Of a stretch of DNA of 64,000 nt, positions 35,326-43,763 are shown piece by piece. Within the stretch, counting starts at the first letter, position 1. Every line of letters starts with the position of its first letter. The stretch is taken from assembly GCA_035570235.1 (NCBI GenBank), contig DATMML010000062.1:1-64000 (forward strand). Direction: 5' to 3'. This DNA is from Vicinamibacteria bacterium. GTDB taxonomy: Bacteria; Acidobacteriota; Vicinamibacteria; Fen-336. Both the position numbers and the translations under genes were made by a program. Below the pieces are notes generated by a model, which did no database searches, was not told the DNA's origin, and saw nothing but the letters and a program-made list of their open reading frames with translations.

Positions 35326-35827
35326 AGCCCAATGTTAGGTTGACGCTAAGTCCAGCGTCTAGCTGTTTCGTCTCGCGCTCGGCTAGCCAGGAGACGAGCG
35401 ACGAGCGGCGCACGCGAACGTACTTTCCGTCGCCGCGGCGCTTGACGCCGCCCCGGCTCGTTTTCTCGATTCCAGGAAGGCGAACGGTGGGGATCCGCCC
35501 CTGCCGGGCCAGTTCGTAGGCGTAGGAGGTGGAGACGCCGAGGACCGCTGCAACCTGAGGCAGGGTCAAGGCGCGGTCCTCCGGATGGTCCTGGGTGGGG
35601 GTTGGGGTCCCCGGTACGACGGGGACCAGGGCGGCCATCCGGGCGGCGATCGCCATGGCGAGGATGGGTAGCTCGTCGATGCGGGCCTGCTCAACGACGG
35701 CGAGCCGCTCCTGGGCGGATTCCATCGGGCTTGTACGGGCTGCAAAGGCACTAGCCACGTCTCTAGCCTCCTGCAAACGTGACGCCAGGGCAGAAACTGC
35801 GCTCCTCCCCGCAAGTCCTTTATCCAC
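35159..35827 (-). CDS. Excisionase-like protein with MerR-type HTH (HTH_17)
   Basis: 222 residues from GTG at 35827. Residues 1-85 are helical and Ala-rich; residues 88-152 are a helix-turn-helix of the excisionase/MerR type (LTLPQVAAVLGVSTSYAYELARQGRIPTVRLPG, then GKYVRVRRSSLVSWLAERE). It would bend DNA and direct excision. The last 55 residues (GARHVATRVRGAGRRTRHRG) read through the XRE gene in another frame, and look like out-of-frame Arg-rich coding. The original stop may have been lost, or the two genes really overlap. Confidence 0.7.
   Translation of the reverse strand: MDKGLAGRSAVSALASRLQEARDVASAFAARTSPMESAQERLAVVEQARIDELPILAMAIAARMAALVPVVPGTPTPTQDHPEDRALTLPQVAAVLGVSTSYAYELARQGRIPTVRLPGIEKTSRGGVKRRGDGKYVRVRRSSLVSWLAERETKQLDAGLSVNLTLGCDGLGSKADPQGARHVATRVRGAGRRTRHRGEQVGDGRDGHPPDHRKADPTPDRL
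35342..35359. promoter_or_regulatory. Palindrome upstream of the XRE gene, possible operator
   Basis: GACGCT-AAGTCC-AGCGTC, perfect 6-bp arms around a 6-bp spacer, 17 bp upstream of the XRE start codon. Position suits self-repression. Binding is not shown. Confidence 0.45.
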
Positions 35828-35847
35828 GGGCGACCCTGATGTTTGGG

Positions 35848-35902
35848 TTTCTCTCTTTTGAGAGAAAACTGTCGGTTGGACTCAGATTTGAGAATGGGAA
35901 GA
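35848..35902. repeat. Inverted repeat partner 1 flanking the cus module
   Basis: Contains a perfect hairpin (TTTCTCTC, TTTT, GAGAGAAA, 35848-35867) followed by AACTGTCGGTTGG and CTCAGATTTGAGAA. The reverse complement of 42860-42907 shows the same order of blocks: GAGAAA, CTGCCGG, then CTCAGATTTGA. It lies between the excisionase start and the end of cusA. Confidence 0.6.
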
Positions 35903-35924
35903 TAGGGCCCTTGAGGCTTCGCCG

Positions 35925-38900
35925 TCATGTAGGGAGCGCACGCTCACGCCGCACGTCCCGCGCCTTCCAGATCTCGTAGATGACCGGGTAGACGAGCAGC
36001 TCCATCAAGAACGACGTGAAGATCCCACCGATCATGGGGGCCGCGATCCGCCGCATCACGTCCGATCCCGTGCCCGCTGACCACATGATCGGCACTAGGC
36101 CCATGAACATGACCGCCACCGTCATCACCTTGGGCCGCAGCCGCTTGACCGCCCCCTCGACGATCGCCTCCTTGAGGTCCTCGGGGCTCCGCATGCGGCC
36201 CTCGCGCTGCGCCTGCCCGTAGGCGAGGTCGAGGTAAAGAAGCATGAAGACGCCCGTCTCGGCGTCCACGCCCAGGAGCGCGATCAGGCCCACCCACACG
36301 GCGATCGATACGTTGTACCCGAGGTACCAGATGAAGAGGATCGCGCCCACGGCCGAGAAGGGAACCGCCAGGAGGATGATGAGCGTTTTCGCGATGGAGC
36401 CGGTGTTGAAGTAGAGGAGGAGGAAGATGATCACAAGGGTGAAGGGGACCACGACGAGCAGCCGCTGCTTCACGCGGAGCATGTACTCGTACTGGCCGCT
36501 CCAGAGTAGTTGGTAGCCCGGCGGGACCTTGACCGTGGACTCCACGACCTTCTTGGCGTCCTCAACGTAGCTGCCGAGGTCGCGCCCGGCCACGTCGACG
36601 TACAAGCGGCCGGCTTTGAAGCCTTCCTCGTTGTTGATCATCGGAGGGCCCGTCTGGAGCTCGATCGAGGCGAGCTCTTCGAGGGGGACCTGGGAACCGG
36701 CCGGTGTGGGCACCAGAACCCGCCGGAGCTTCGGGAGGTCGTCGCGCAGCTCTCGCGCGTAGCGGACATTCACGGGATAGCGCTCGCGCCCCTCGACCGT
36801 GGTCGTGATGTTGTTCCCCCCGATGGCCGACTCCAGGATATCGTTCACGTCCCCGACCGAAAGGCCGTAGCGCGCCGCCTCCTGGCGGTTCACCTTGAAG
36901 TCTAAGTAGTAGCCGCCGGTGACGCGCTCGAAGAAGGCGCTCCGTGTACCAGGGACCTGCTGGAGCACTTTTTCCAGCTCCAGCCCTATGCGCTCGATCG
37001 TCTGGAGGTCTGGGCCCAGGACCTTGATGCCCACCGGTGTGCGCACCCCGGTCGTGATCATGTCGATCCGCGTCCGGACGGGGAACAGCCACGCGTTGGC
37101 GAAGGACGGGATCTGGACCCGCCGGTCCATCTCGTCGATCAGGTCCTCCCACCCCAGGCGCCTTTCCTCGGGCCAGATCGGACGGAGCAGGACCCTCACG
37201 GGCTCCGGAGCCCAGGATGAGTACCAGCGGTCCTGCTTGTGCGTCCGCCACTCCTTCTCCGGCTTCAAGACCACCGTGGTTTCGACCATGCTCATCGGGG
37301 CCGGGTCGGTGGAGGTCTCGGCCTTCCCGACCTTGCCGAACACGCTCTCGACCTCGGGGAAGCTCCGGAGCAGCTTGTCCTGGATCTGGAGATACTTCGC
37401 CGCCTCGGTCACCGAAATCCCCGGCAGCGTTATGGGCATGTAGAGAATCGTCCCCTCGTTGAGGGGGGGCATGAACTCCGAGCCCAGGGAGAGGAAGACG
37501 GGAACGGTAAGAGCCATGACCAGCACAGCCACCAGGATCGTCGTGTAGCGGTGGCGCAGGACGAAGAGGAGTGCGGGGTGGTAGACGGCCATGAGCGCAC
37601 GGCTGATCCACGTCTTCTCCTCGGGCTCCATCTTGCTGACCACCAATTTGGTGGCTGCGGACGACAGCCACCGGGGCCGGAACCGGAAGGGCTTCATGCG
37701 CGTCATCAAGAGCCGTAGGACCGGATCCAGCGTGATCGCCAGGACGGCCGCGACCGAGATGGCGGTGTTCTTCGTGAAGGCGAGCGGCTTGAAGAGCCGC
37801 CCCTCCTGGGCCTGCAACGCGAAGATGGGGAGGAAGGCGACCGCGATCACGAGGAGGGAGAAGAACGAGGGGCCGCCCACCTCCTTGACCGCCTGGATGA
37901 TCACCTCGCGGTAGTCCCCGGGCCGGCCGGCGGTCTCCCACTTCTCGAGCTTCTTGTGGGTCTGCTCGACGACCACGATGGCGGCGTCCACGAGGGCGCC
38001 AATCGCGATGGCGATCCCGGAGAGCGACATGATGTTCGAGGTGAGGTCCGAGGCGTACATGGGGATGAAAGAGATGACGACGGCGATGGGGATCGTCACG
38101 ATGGGGATGGCCGCGCTGGGCAAGTGGCGGAGGAACAGGAGGATCACCAGGCTGACGATGAGGAGCTCCTCAATCAGGGTGTGGACGAGGGTCTCGATCG
38201 ACCGCCGGATGAGGTCCGAGCGGTCGTAGGTCGTGACGATCTCCACTCCTTCAGGAAAGCCCGGCTTCACCTCCGCGATCTTGGCCTTCACGCGCTCGAT
38301 CACGCCCAGGGCGTTCTGGTGGTGGCGGACGATGACGATGCCACCGGTGACCTCCCCCTGGCCGTTCAGCTCCGCCACGCCGCGGCGCATGTCGGGTCCC
38401 AGGGCGACGGTGGCCACGTTTCGCACGAGGATGGGCGTCCCGTTTTTGTCGGTCCCCACCGGTAAGTCCTGGATGTCCCCGAGGGACTTGATGTAGCCGC
38501 GTCCCCGGACGAGGTACTCCTTCCCTGTGAACTCCACGACTCGGCCGCCGACATCGCTGTTACTCCGGCGGATGACCTCGATCACGCGGTTAAGAGGAAC
38601 GCCAAACGCCAGGAGTCGGTTCGGGTCCACGTTGACCTGGTATTGCTTGACGAAGCCACCCACGGTAGCGACCTCGGCCACGCCGGGGACCGAGGACAGC
38701 CAGTAACGCACGTACCAGTCGTTGAAGGAGCGCAGCTCGGCGAGGTTGTGGCGGCCACTCCAGTCGACGAGCGCGTACTCGAAGGCCCAGCCGACACCAG
38801 TCGCGTCGGGTCCGAGAGTCGGGGAGACCCCCTCCGGCAGCTTCCCCTTGATCTTGTCCATGTACTCGAGGACCCGGGAGCGGCCCCAATAGATATCCGT

Positions 38901-39200
38901 CCCCTCGTCGAAGATCACGTAGACGTAGGAGAACCCGTAATCCGAGGCGCCCCGGACGACCGAGACGTGGGGACCCGCCAGCATGGCGGAGACGATCGGG
39001 TACGTGACCTGGTCCTCAACGATGTCAGGGCTGCGCCCAGGCCACTCGGTGTAGATGATGACCTGCGGGTCCGAGAGGTCCGGGATGGCGTCGAGGGGCA
39101 CGTGGCGGATGGAGTAGATCCCGCCCGCGACCGCGAAACCGGTCAGAAGGAGGACGAGGAACTTGTTCCGCGCCGACCACTCGATGATGGCATTGATCAT
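35925..39200 (-). CDS. cusA: Copper/silver efflux RND pump, CusA-type
   Basis: 1091 residues, inner-membrane proton-driven RND pump. Twelve membrane segments in the usual 1+5+1+5 arrangement, with the large periplasmic loops between. MINAIIEWSARNKFLVLLLTGFAVAGG and VPLDAIPDLSDPQVIIYTEWPG are the family start; AIAIGALVDAAIVVVEQTHKKLE in the fourth segment is of the monovalent-metal (CusA) type, not CzcA. VGKAETSTDPAPMSMVETTVVLKP lies in the pore domain. It pairs with the adaptor and outer-membrane channel encoded just upstream (4-bp gap to the adaptor). Cu(I)/Ag(I) specificity is inferred from type. Confidence 0.93.
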   Translation of the reverse strand: MINAIIEWSARNKFLVLLLTGFAVAGGIYSIRHVPLDAIPDLSDPQVIIYTEWPGRSPDIVEDQVTYPIVSAMLAGPHVSVVRGASDYGFSYVYVIFDEGTDIYWGRSRVLEYMDKIKGKLPEGVSPTLGPDATGVGWAFEYALVDWSGRHNLAELRSFNDWYVRYWLSSVPGVAEVATVGGFVKQYQVNVDPNRLLAFGVPLNRVIEVIRRSNSDVGGRVVEFTGKEYLVRGRGYIKSLGDIQDLPVGTDKNGTPILVRNVATVALGPDMRRGVAELNGQGEVTGGIVIVRHHQNALGVIERVKAKIAEVKPGFPEGVEIVTTYDRSDLIRRSIETLVHTLIEELLIVSLVILLFLRHLPSAAIPIVTIPIAVVISFIPMYASDLTSNIMSLSGIAIAIGALVDAAIVVVEQTHKKLEKWETAGRPGDYREVIIQAVKEVGGPSFFSLLVIAVAFLPIFALQAQEGRLFKPLAFTKNTAISVAAVLAITLDPVLRLLMTRMKPFRFRPRWLSSAATKLVVSKMEPEEKTWISRALMAVYHPALLFVLRHRYTTILVAVLVMALTVPVFLSLGSEFMPPLNEGTILYMPITLPGISVTEAAKYLQIQDKLLRSFPEVESVFGKVGKAETSTDPAPMSMVETTVVLKPEKEWRTHKQDRWYSSWAPEPVRVLLRPIWPEERRLGWEDLIDEMDRRVQIPSFANAWLFPVRTRIDMITTGVRTPVGIKVLGPDLQTIERIGLELEKVLQQVPGTRSAFFERVTGGYYLDFKVNRQEAARYGLSVGDVNDILESAIGGNNITTTVEGRERYPVNVRYARELRDDLPKLRRVLVPTPAGSQVPLEELASIELQTGPPMINNEEGFKAGRLYVDVAGRDLGSYVEDAKKVVESTVKVPPGYQLLWSGQYEYMLRVKQRLLVVVPFTLVIIFLLLYFNTGSIAKTLIILLAVPFSAVGAILFIWYLGYNVSIAVWVGLIALLGVDAETGVFMLLYLDLAYGQAQREGRMRSPEDLKEAIVEGAVKRLRPKVMTVAVMFMGLVPIMWSAGTGSDVMRRIAAPMIGGIFTSFLMELLVYPVIYEIWKARDVRRERALPT

Positions 39201-39204
39201 GTTG

Positions 39205-40905
39205 CTACCTGGCAGTCACAGTAGTCTCGGCGGTGCCGACGACCTGCCCGCCCCTGACCACGGTCACGGTCGTCGCGAAGCTCCACGCGATGGGCAGGTT
39301 CACCTCGCCCGCATACTCGCCCGGGCCGGCCTCGCGCAGGGCTGCCTTCACGTCCACCTGGGCCATCCCCATCATCTGGGGCATGAAGAAGCGGATCGAT
39401 ACGTCCGCGCCCTTGATGGCTTGCCCAGACGCGTCGGCAAGCTTCACGTGCACACGGTTGCGCCCGACGCGCGCAGGCGAGGGATCGGTCGAGACATCGG
39501 CTGAGATCTGTGGTGCCGCGCCGGCGGGCTGACCCTCCGCCGTGGAGGGCTTCCCCATGGCGTCGAAGGCGCCCTTCAGCCGACTCTCGGAGTCGAGAAT
39601 GAAGTTCGCTGCCGTTACCACTCGCTCCGTTTCGCGTAGGCCATCCGCTATGACCCTTCCCGCGGAGACCTCCACGCCCGCCCTCACCTCGCGGGGCTCG
39701 AGGTAGCCCTCCCCCTTATCGACGAAGACATACTGCTTCGCGCCCGTGTCCATGACGGCGTCCTTCGGAACCACGAGCCGCTTGCCCAGGTCGCGCCGCA
39801 GGCTCACGTTCACGAAGGTCTCGGGTTTGAGCGCGAGGTCGGGGTTCGCAAACTCCATGCGGATCTCCACCGTGCGCGTTTTGGGATCGAGGACGGGGGA
39901 TACGAAAGTCACTTTGCCGAGCAGGGGCCTCCGGTCCGCTTCGTACGGGAACGTGGCCTCCCCGTCCTGGCCCACGCGGACGTGCGGCAGCTCGTACTCG
40001 TAGACCTGGGCGAGCACCCAGACCCGCGAGAGGTCCACGATCGTGTAGAGGTCTAGTTCCGGGGTGACCGTACGGCCGTGATGATAGGCCGCGCGCTCGG
40101 TCACGATCCCGCTGACCTGGGACGCGATCGTCACCGTGCGCGAGACCTCGCCCCGCTTCTCTAGGGCCTCGATCTGAGCGGGCGTGATGTCCCACAGCTC
40201 GAGCCGCCGGCGGGTGGCAGAGAGGAGCTCGCGTGAGCCCTCTGATACGCGCTCGAACGAGCTGGTCGCCAGCTCCTTCTGCGCGCGCAAGGAGAGGAGG
40301 TACTCTTCCTGCGCGGCCACGAGGTCTGGGCTGTAGATCGTGAAGAGCGGCTGTCCCTTGCGCACGCTGGCACCCACGAAGTTGACGAAGACGTCCTCGA
40401 TCCAACCCTGCACCTTGGTGTGGACGTGGGCGATCTGCGTCTCGTCGTAGGCGACCTTGCCGACTGCACGGATCTCGACGATCGCCGGGAGGAGGGTGGC
40501 CTCGGCGAACTTGACGCCGATCTGCTGCTGGCGCTCGGGAGCGATGCGGATCGTGGGCCCGGTACCGGTGCCGGCGCTTGTGGAGTTGGCGTTCGGAGCG
40601 CCAGTCCTTCCAGGCGTCTCCACCTGAGTCGCCGACGGCCCCCCCGAGGGTGCCTCCAGAGGCACCAGCTTCATGCTGCAGATCGGGCAGTTGCCGGGGC
40701 GGTCGGACTGGTAGTGGGTGTGCATGGGGCAGTAGTAGGTCGCTTTGCCTTGGGCGGTCGACGACCCGCGGGACGGAGAGGAACAGCCGTGGATCCAGGC
40801 AATGCCAGGCCCGACGGCAGCGATGACTGCGACGAGGGCGACCGCGAGCCGCCGGCGTCCCCGGGGACGATCAGGAGCGGGTTGCAGGGTGGTGTCCATG
40901 GTCAT
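39205..40905 (-). CDS. cusB: Periplasmic adaptor of the Cus efflux system, CusB-type
   Basis: 566 residues. Membrane-anchor segment at 19-36, then a heavy-metal-binding domain (57-82) with YYCPMHTHYQSDRPGNCPIC: Cys59, His62, Cys73 and Cys76. The adaptor hairpin and barrel domains follow (FVGASVRKGQPLFTIYSPDLVAAQEEYL). The last 100 residues form an added beta-sandwich (FixH/YtkA-like, VKLADASGQAIKGADVSIRF), not found in all CusB proteins. It bridges the pump and the outer-membrane channel and hands over metal. Spaced 7 bp from cusC and 4 bp from cusA. Confidence 0.93.
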   Translation of the reverse strand: MTMDTTLQPAPDRPRGRRRLAVALVAVIAAVGPGIAWIHGCSSPSRGSSTAQGKATYYCPMHTHYQSDRPGNCPICSMKLVPLEAPSGGPSATQVETPGRTGAPNANSTSAGTGTGPTIRIAPERQQQIGVKFAEATLLPAIVEIRAVGKVAYDETQIAHVHTKVQGWIEDVFVNFVGASVRKGQPLFTIYSPDLVAAQEEYLLSLRAQKELATSSFERVSEGSRELLSATRRRLELWDITPAQIEALEKRGEVSRTVTIASQVSGIVTERAAYHHGRTVTPELDLYTIVDLSRVWVLAQVYEYELPHVRVGQDGEATFPYEADRRPLLGKVTFVSPVLDPKTRTVEIRMEFANPDLALKPETFVNVSLRRDLGKRLVVPKDAVMDTGAKQYVFVDKGEGYLEPREVRAGVEVSAGRVIADGLRETERVVTAANFILDSESRLKGAFDAMGKPSTAEGQPAGAAPQISADVSTDPSPARVGRNRVHVKLADASGQAIKGADVSIRFFMPQMMGMAQVDVKAALREAGPGEYAGEVNLPIAWSFATTVTVVRGGQVVGTAETTVTAR

Positions 40906-40912
40906 CTCCCTC

Positions 40913-42184
40913 TCAGAACGGCTGCCCGGTCACGGCCGAGACGTGAACCGACAGCCGGGCCAGGGCCTTCTCGTGCTCTGCGAGCTGCTCGTGATAGGTG
41001 AGGTCGTAGTCCAGCAGCCGCCTCCAGTTCGTGACCAGGGTGAGGAAGTCCACCTTGCCCACCTGGTACTGCGCGATAGCCGAATCGAGAGAGAGGCGCG
41101 CCTGCTTGAGGATCCCCTCGTCGTAGAGGCGCAGGAGGCGGTCCGCGGTCGAGGCCATGAGAAAGGCGTCGGTTACTTCGTACCGGACTTGCGCCCGGGC
41201 GGCCTCGAGGGCGCTGCTGGCGCCACCGAGGTTCTCAGCGGCCTCCTGGATCGCCTTCTTCTGCTTGCGGCCCGCGTAGATCGGCAGCGTCAGCGTGCCA
41301 CCGTAGCTGTAGTAGGGATTGAAGAAGTGGTCGTCGCGGTTGTGGTACACGAAGCTGAACCCAAGGTCCGGGAGCCTCTCCTTCCGGGCGAGGTCAACCC
41401 TCCGCTCGCCCTGGGCCACGAAACGCTCCTGCTCGCGGAGGAGCGGCGACTCCTCCTGGGCCCGGGTCAAGACTTGTTCGAGGCTTGCTTCGAGTGCCGT
41501 CTTGAGAACGGATCCGGGACGGCCGAAAGGGACCGGGTCGGTCCTGTACAGAAGGCGCGCCAGGACCGCCTCGACCACGCTCCGCCGCTGCACTAGGAGG
41601 CTGCGCCGCTCCTCCAGGCGGGACAGCTCCAACTCGGCGTCGAGCACGTCCTGCTGCGTGGCCTGGCCCACGGAGTAGCGAGCCCGGGCGACCTTTACGA
41701 GCTGGTCCAGGAGCTGAAAGTTCCGCTCGACGATGGAGAGACCCGCGTGGACCGCGTAGAGGTCGAAGTAGCCTTGGGCCACCTTGGACACAACCAGGCG
41801 TCTGACCGCCTCGTAGGCCCACTCGGCCGCCGAGGCTTCCTCCCGGGCGACCTTCTCCCTGAGCCCCCGTTTGCCCGGAAAGGGGATGTCCTGCGAGATC
41901 CCGACATAGACTTCGCTGAAGTCGCGCTGACCCAAGCTCTCGAAGGGGACCGGGCTCGCTTCGTTAACGACTCCGTACATCAGCATGGGGTCGGGGAGCG
42001 CGCCCGCCTGCGGAACCCGAGCGCGCTTGGCTTCGACCAAGCGACGAGCCATCTGGATCTGGGGGTTCCGCTCCAGCGCCTCGCGGACGAGCGCCGGAAG
42101 CAAGACCTCCGAGAACGGCGACTCCTGCGCGGAGAGCGCCGAGGAAGCCCCGACTAGGACAAGGACTGAAAGCACACGACGCAT
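40913..42184 (-). CDS. cusC: Outer-membrane TolC-family channel of the Cus system
   Basis: 423 residues. Signal peptide (VLSVLVLVGASSALSAQ), then the two helical-barrel repeats of TolC-type proteins (LVREALERNPQIQMARRLVEAKRARVPQAG in the first, LTRAQEESPLLREQERFVAQGERRVDLARKE in the second). It forms the outer-membrane exit duct for CusA/CusB. Gene order is outer-membrane channel, adaptor, pump, in one tight transcript. Channel family is firm; the Cus assignment follows from its neighbours. Confidence 0.9.
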   Translation of the reverse strand: MRRVLSVLVLVGASSALSAQESPFSEVLLPALVREALERNPQIQMARRLVEAKRARVPQAGALPDPMLMYGVVNEASPVPFESLGQRDFSEVYVGISQDIPFPGKRGLREKVAREEASAAEWAYEAVRRLVVSKVAQGYFDLYAVHAGLSIVERNFQLLDQLVKVARARYSVGQATQQDVLDAELELSRLEERRSLLVQRRSVVEAVLARLLYRTDPVPFGRPGSVLKTALEASLEQVLTRAQEESPLLREQERFVAQGERRVDLARKERLPDLGFSFVYHNRDDHFFNPYYSYGGTLTLPIYAGRKQKKAIQEAAENLGGASSALEAARAQVRYEVTDAFLMASTADRLLRLYDEGILKQARLSLDSAIAQYQVGKVDFLTLVTNWRRLLDYDLTYHEQLAEHEKALARLSVHVSAVTGQPF

Positions 42185-42272
42185 CGCGATCTCCTCCCAC
42201 GAATCTCAATGAAACGGACGCGCGCCGGGGGAGCGACACCGCTCCCGAAGGCTCAGGTTGGGAAGGGAGGAG

Positions 42273-42623
42273 TTAGATTCGCAGGATGGAGAGACTGGGA
42301 GGCGACAGGTCTTGGGCCGGCTCCCACGGACGGGCGCCTACAGCAACCCCAACTGCGGGTCGCTCCGCGAGGTCGAGTTGAGGAACGAGCGAAAAGGACG
42401 GCGGTGCCAACCGGGGTGACTGGTCGACCTTGGCCGCCACGAACCCGCCGCTGGCGGCTGAGGGATGGCAGCAGTCCTCCGTCTTTCCGGGCCGGTTGCA
42501 GTTGCTCATGTCGCGCTTGCAACAGGCCATCGTCGCCGCGTCCCCCTCGCCGCAGTAGAGCGCGGCGACCGGGGACCCCATGATACCTATGCCCGTCGCG
42601 AGCAGCAGGAAGCGCCGAAACAT
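42273..42623 (-). CDS. Small exported Cys-rich protein of the copper island
   Basis: 116 residues from ATG at 42623 (a longer frame to 42659 adds nothing recognisable). Signal peptide FRRFLLLATGIGIMGSPVAAL, then six Cys in CGEGDAATMACCKRDMSNCNRPGKTEDCC, with paired CC motifs. The rest is Pro/Ala-rich. It is 88 bp upstream of cusC in the same direction and may be a periplasmic metal-binding or sensing protein. I do not know the family; the metal role is inferred from the cysteines and position. Confidence 0.68.
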   Translation of the reverse strand: MFRRFLLLATGIGIMGSPVAALYCGEGDAATMACCKRDMSNCNRPGKTEDCCHPSAASGGFVAAKVDQSPRLAPPSFSLVPQLDLAERPAVGVAVGARPWEPAQDLSPPSLSILRI

Positions 42624-42780
42624 CGTCACCACGCTATATCGGAGCGGCTGCCGGGTCAATTCCCAGCGTGGGCACCTGCCCCCTTCAGCCGGGGTTCCCG
42701 CGGCAAGCGCGGCCGTAACCCAGGCTCGCGAGCGCTTCTGCGGGCATGGTGTCGGTGATCATGTAGAAACGTAGACATCT

Positions 42781-42798
42781 GGACGCGTGATCGCGTCC
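42781..42798. promoter_or_regulatory. Palindrome upstream of the cus module
   Basis: GGACGCG-TGAT-CGCGTCC, perfect 7-bp arms, about 160 bp before the start of the Cys-rich gene. Possible operator or hairpin in the leader. Confidence 0.35.
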
Positions 42799-42859
42799 TC
42801 GAGAGACCGAGGCGGAGGGGCCTGTGGGCGAGGACGAGCAGCGGCGCGAACCGCATATC

Positions 42860-42907
42860 CTTATCAAATCTGAGAAGGCCCGCCGGCAGTTTCTCGATTT
42901 TGAGAAA
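42860..42907. repeat. Inverted repeat partner 2 flanking the cus module
   Basis: Read on the minus strand it gives GAGAAA, CTGCCGG and CTCAGATTTGA, the same blocks as 35848-35902 on the plus strand. It also contains the hairpin TTTCTC-GATTTT-GAGAAA (42890-42907). Confidence 0.6.
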
Positions 42908-43061
42908 ACTCGCCGCCGCATTCAGCCGTCTCCTGGGCTGTAATCCCTTGTCAGGGCTGGCTTGCTCGGGCTGCCGGCCGCCCCGACGGCCCGGCATACC
43001 CCTTGCCCCTCCCCCTCCCCAGGCAGCCAGTAAAAGCAGAAGGCTTCGAATTAGGAGATCC

Positions 43062-43763
43062 GTGAACCGACGTCGCATTCAGCCCAAGGTCGCGGTCGAG
43101 CTTGAGACCGTGAGCCTCCGGCTCCCCGCCCTGCTGGGCCGAGCGGAGGAGCGCTACGCGAAGTGCCTGGGCAGCACCACTGACCTCACCTACGTGACCA
43201 CCCAGACGATCGAGATCGCCCTACGGGAGGAGGCTGAGCTCCAGAAGACTCTCAGCGCCAGGCCGCCCGCGCCCGCGCCCCCTACGCGACCGGGTGCCGC
43301 CGCTGTGCCGACCCAACTGCAGAACGCCGGCGCTCGCGCCGGCGAGACCCGCCCCGAGGGCGTCGTCCCGTCGTGCGCGTGTATTCACGGCCCCCGTCTC
43401 TGCCATTCACGGCAGGCCCACTCCCTTAACTCATCGTTAGGAGCGTTCGGAATGCGTCTCGACCCCCACTTGGCCCGAACCACCCACTATTGCAAGTTAA
43501 AGCGGGTATACCCACGCCTTCCGCTCCGTGTCCACTCCGCGGTGGCGAAAGGATTTACGGGAAGGAGCTCGGGTAACCCGTTCCGCACGGAGCCTACTGC
43601 CGGAGACGCCGTCCGCGACCTCGAATGGAGCGCCGATCGGCTTCGGATCAGGCTCGAAAGCGAGCCGAGTTCCGAGGCCTGGAGGGGGCTGGAATCGCCG
43701 GCCCGAAGGCGCGGAAGAAGCGTCGAGCAGTTCCTCCTTGGTGCGCTCGGGGAGGCGTCGTGA
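43062..43763 (+). CDS. Ribbon-helix-helix-like protein at the right end of element A
   Basis: 233 residues from GTG at 43062, which follows TAGGAG by 4 nt. Residues 1-60 have an RHH-like pattern: VAVELETVSLRLPALLGRAEERYAKCLGSTTDLTYVTTQTIEIALREEAELQ. A long Pro/Ala linker follows, and the end (RGRSVEQFLLGALGEAS) resembles a second short antitoxin-like helix pair. Probably DNA-binding. Its stop overlaps the next start (GTGA). Known families not recognised; a role in element maintenance is conjecture. The long middle part could be a fusion of two former small genes. Confidence 0.6.
   Translation: MNRRRIQPKVAVELETVSLRLPALLGRAEERYAKCLGSTTDLTYVTTQTIEIALREEAELQKTLSARPPAPAPPTRPGAAAVPTQLQNAGARAGETRPEGVVPSCACIHGPRLCHSRQAHSLNSSLGAFGMRLDPHLARTTHYCKLKRVYPRLPLRVHSAVAKGFTGRSSGNPFRTEPTAGDAVRDLEWSADRLRIRLESEPSSEAWRGLESPARRRGRSVEQFLLGALGEAS

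Larger units (their letters stand above)
42660..43061. other. Gene-free spacer between the cus module and the right-end genes
   Basis: 402 bp. Contains a 7-bp-arm palindrome (GGACGCG-TGAT-CGCGTCC, 42781-42798) and the inverted repeat partner 2 at 42860-42907. Open frames here are GC-rich shadows without protein-like composition. Confidence 0.6.

Noticed and set aside
35848-42907. An insertion sequence or transposon around the cus genes
   Set aside because: The flanking inverted repeats are imperfect and no transposase or target duplication is present, so only the repeats are reported.
42656-43078. 140-residue minus-strand open frame
   Set aside because: Arg-rich, no ribosome site, overlaps the start of the plus-strand gene at 43062.
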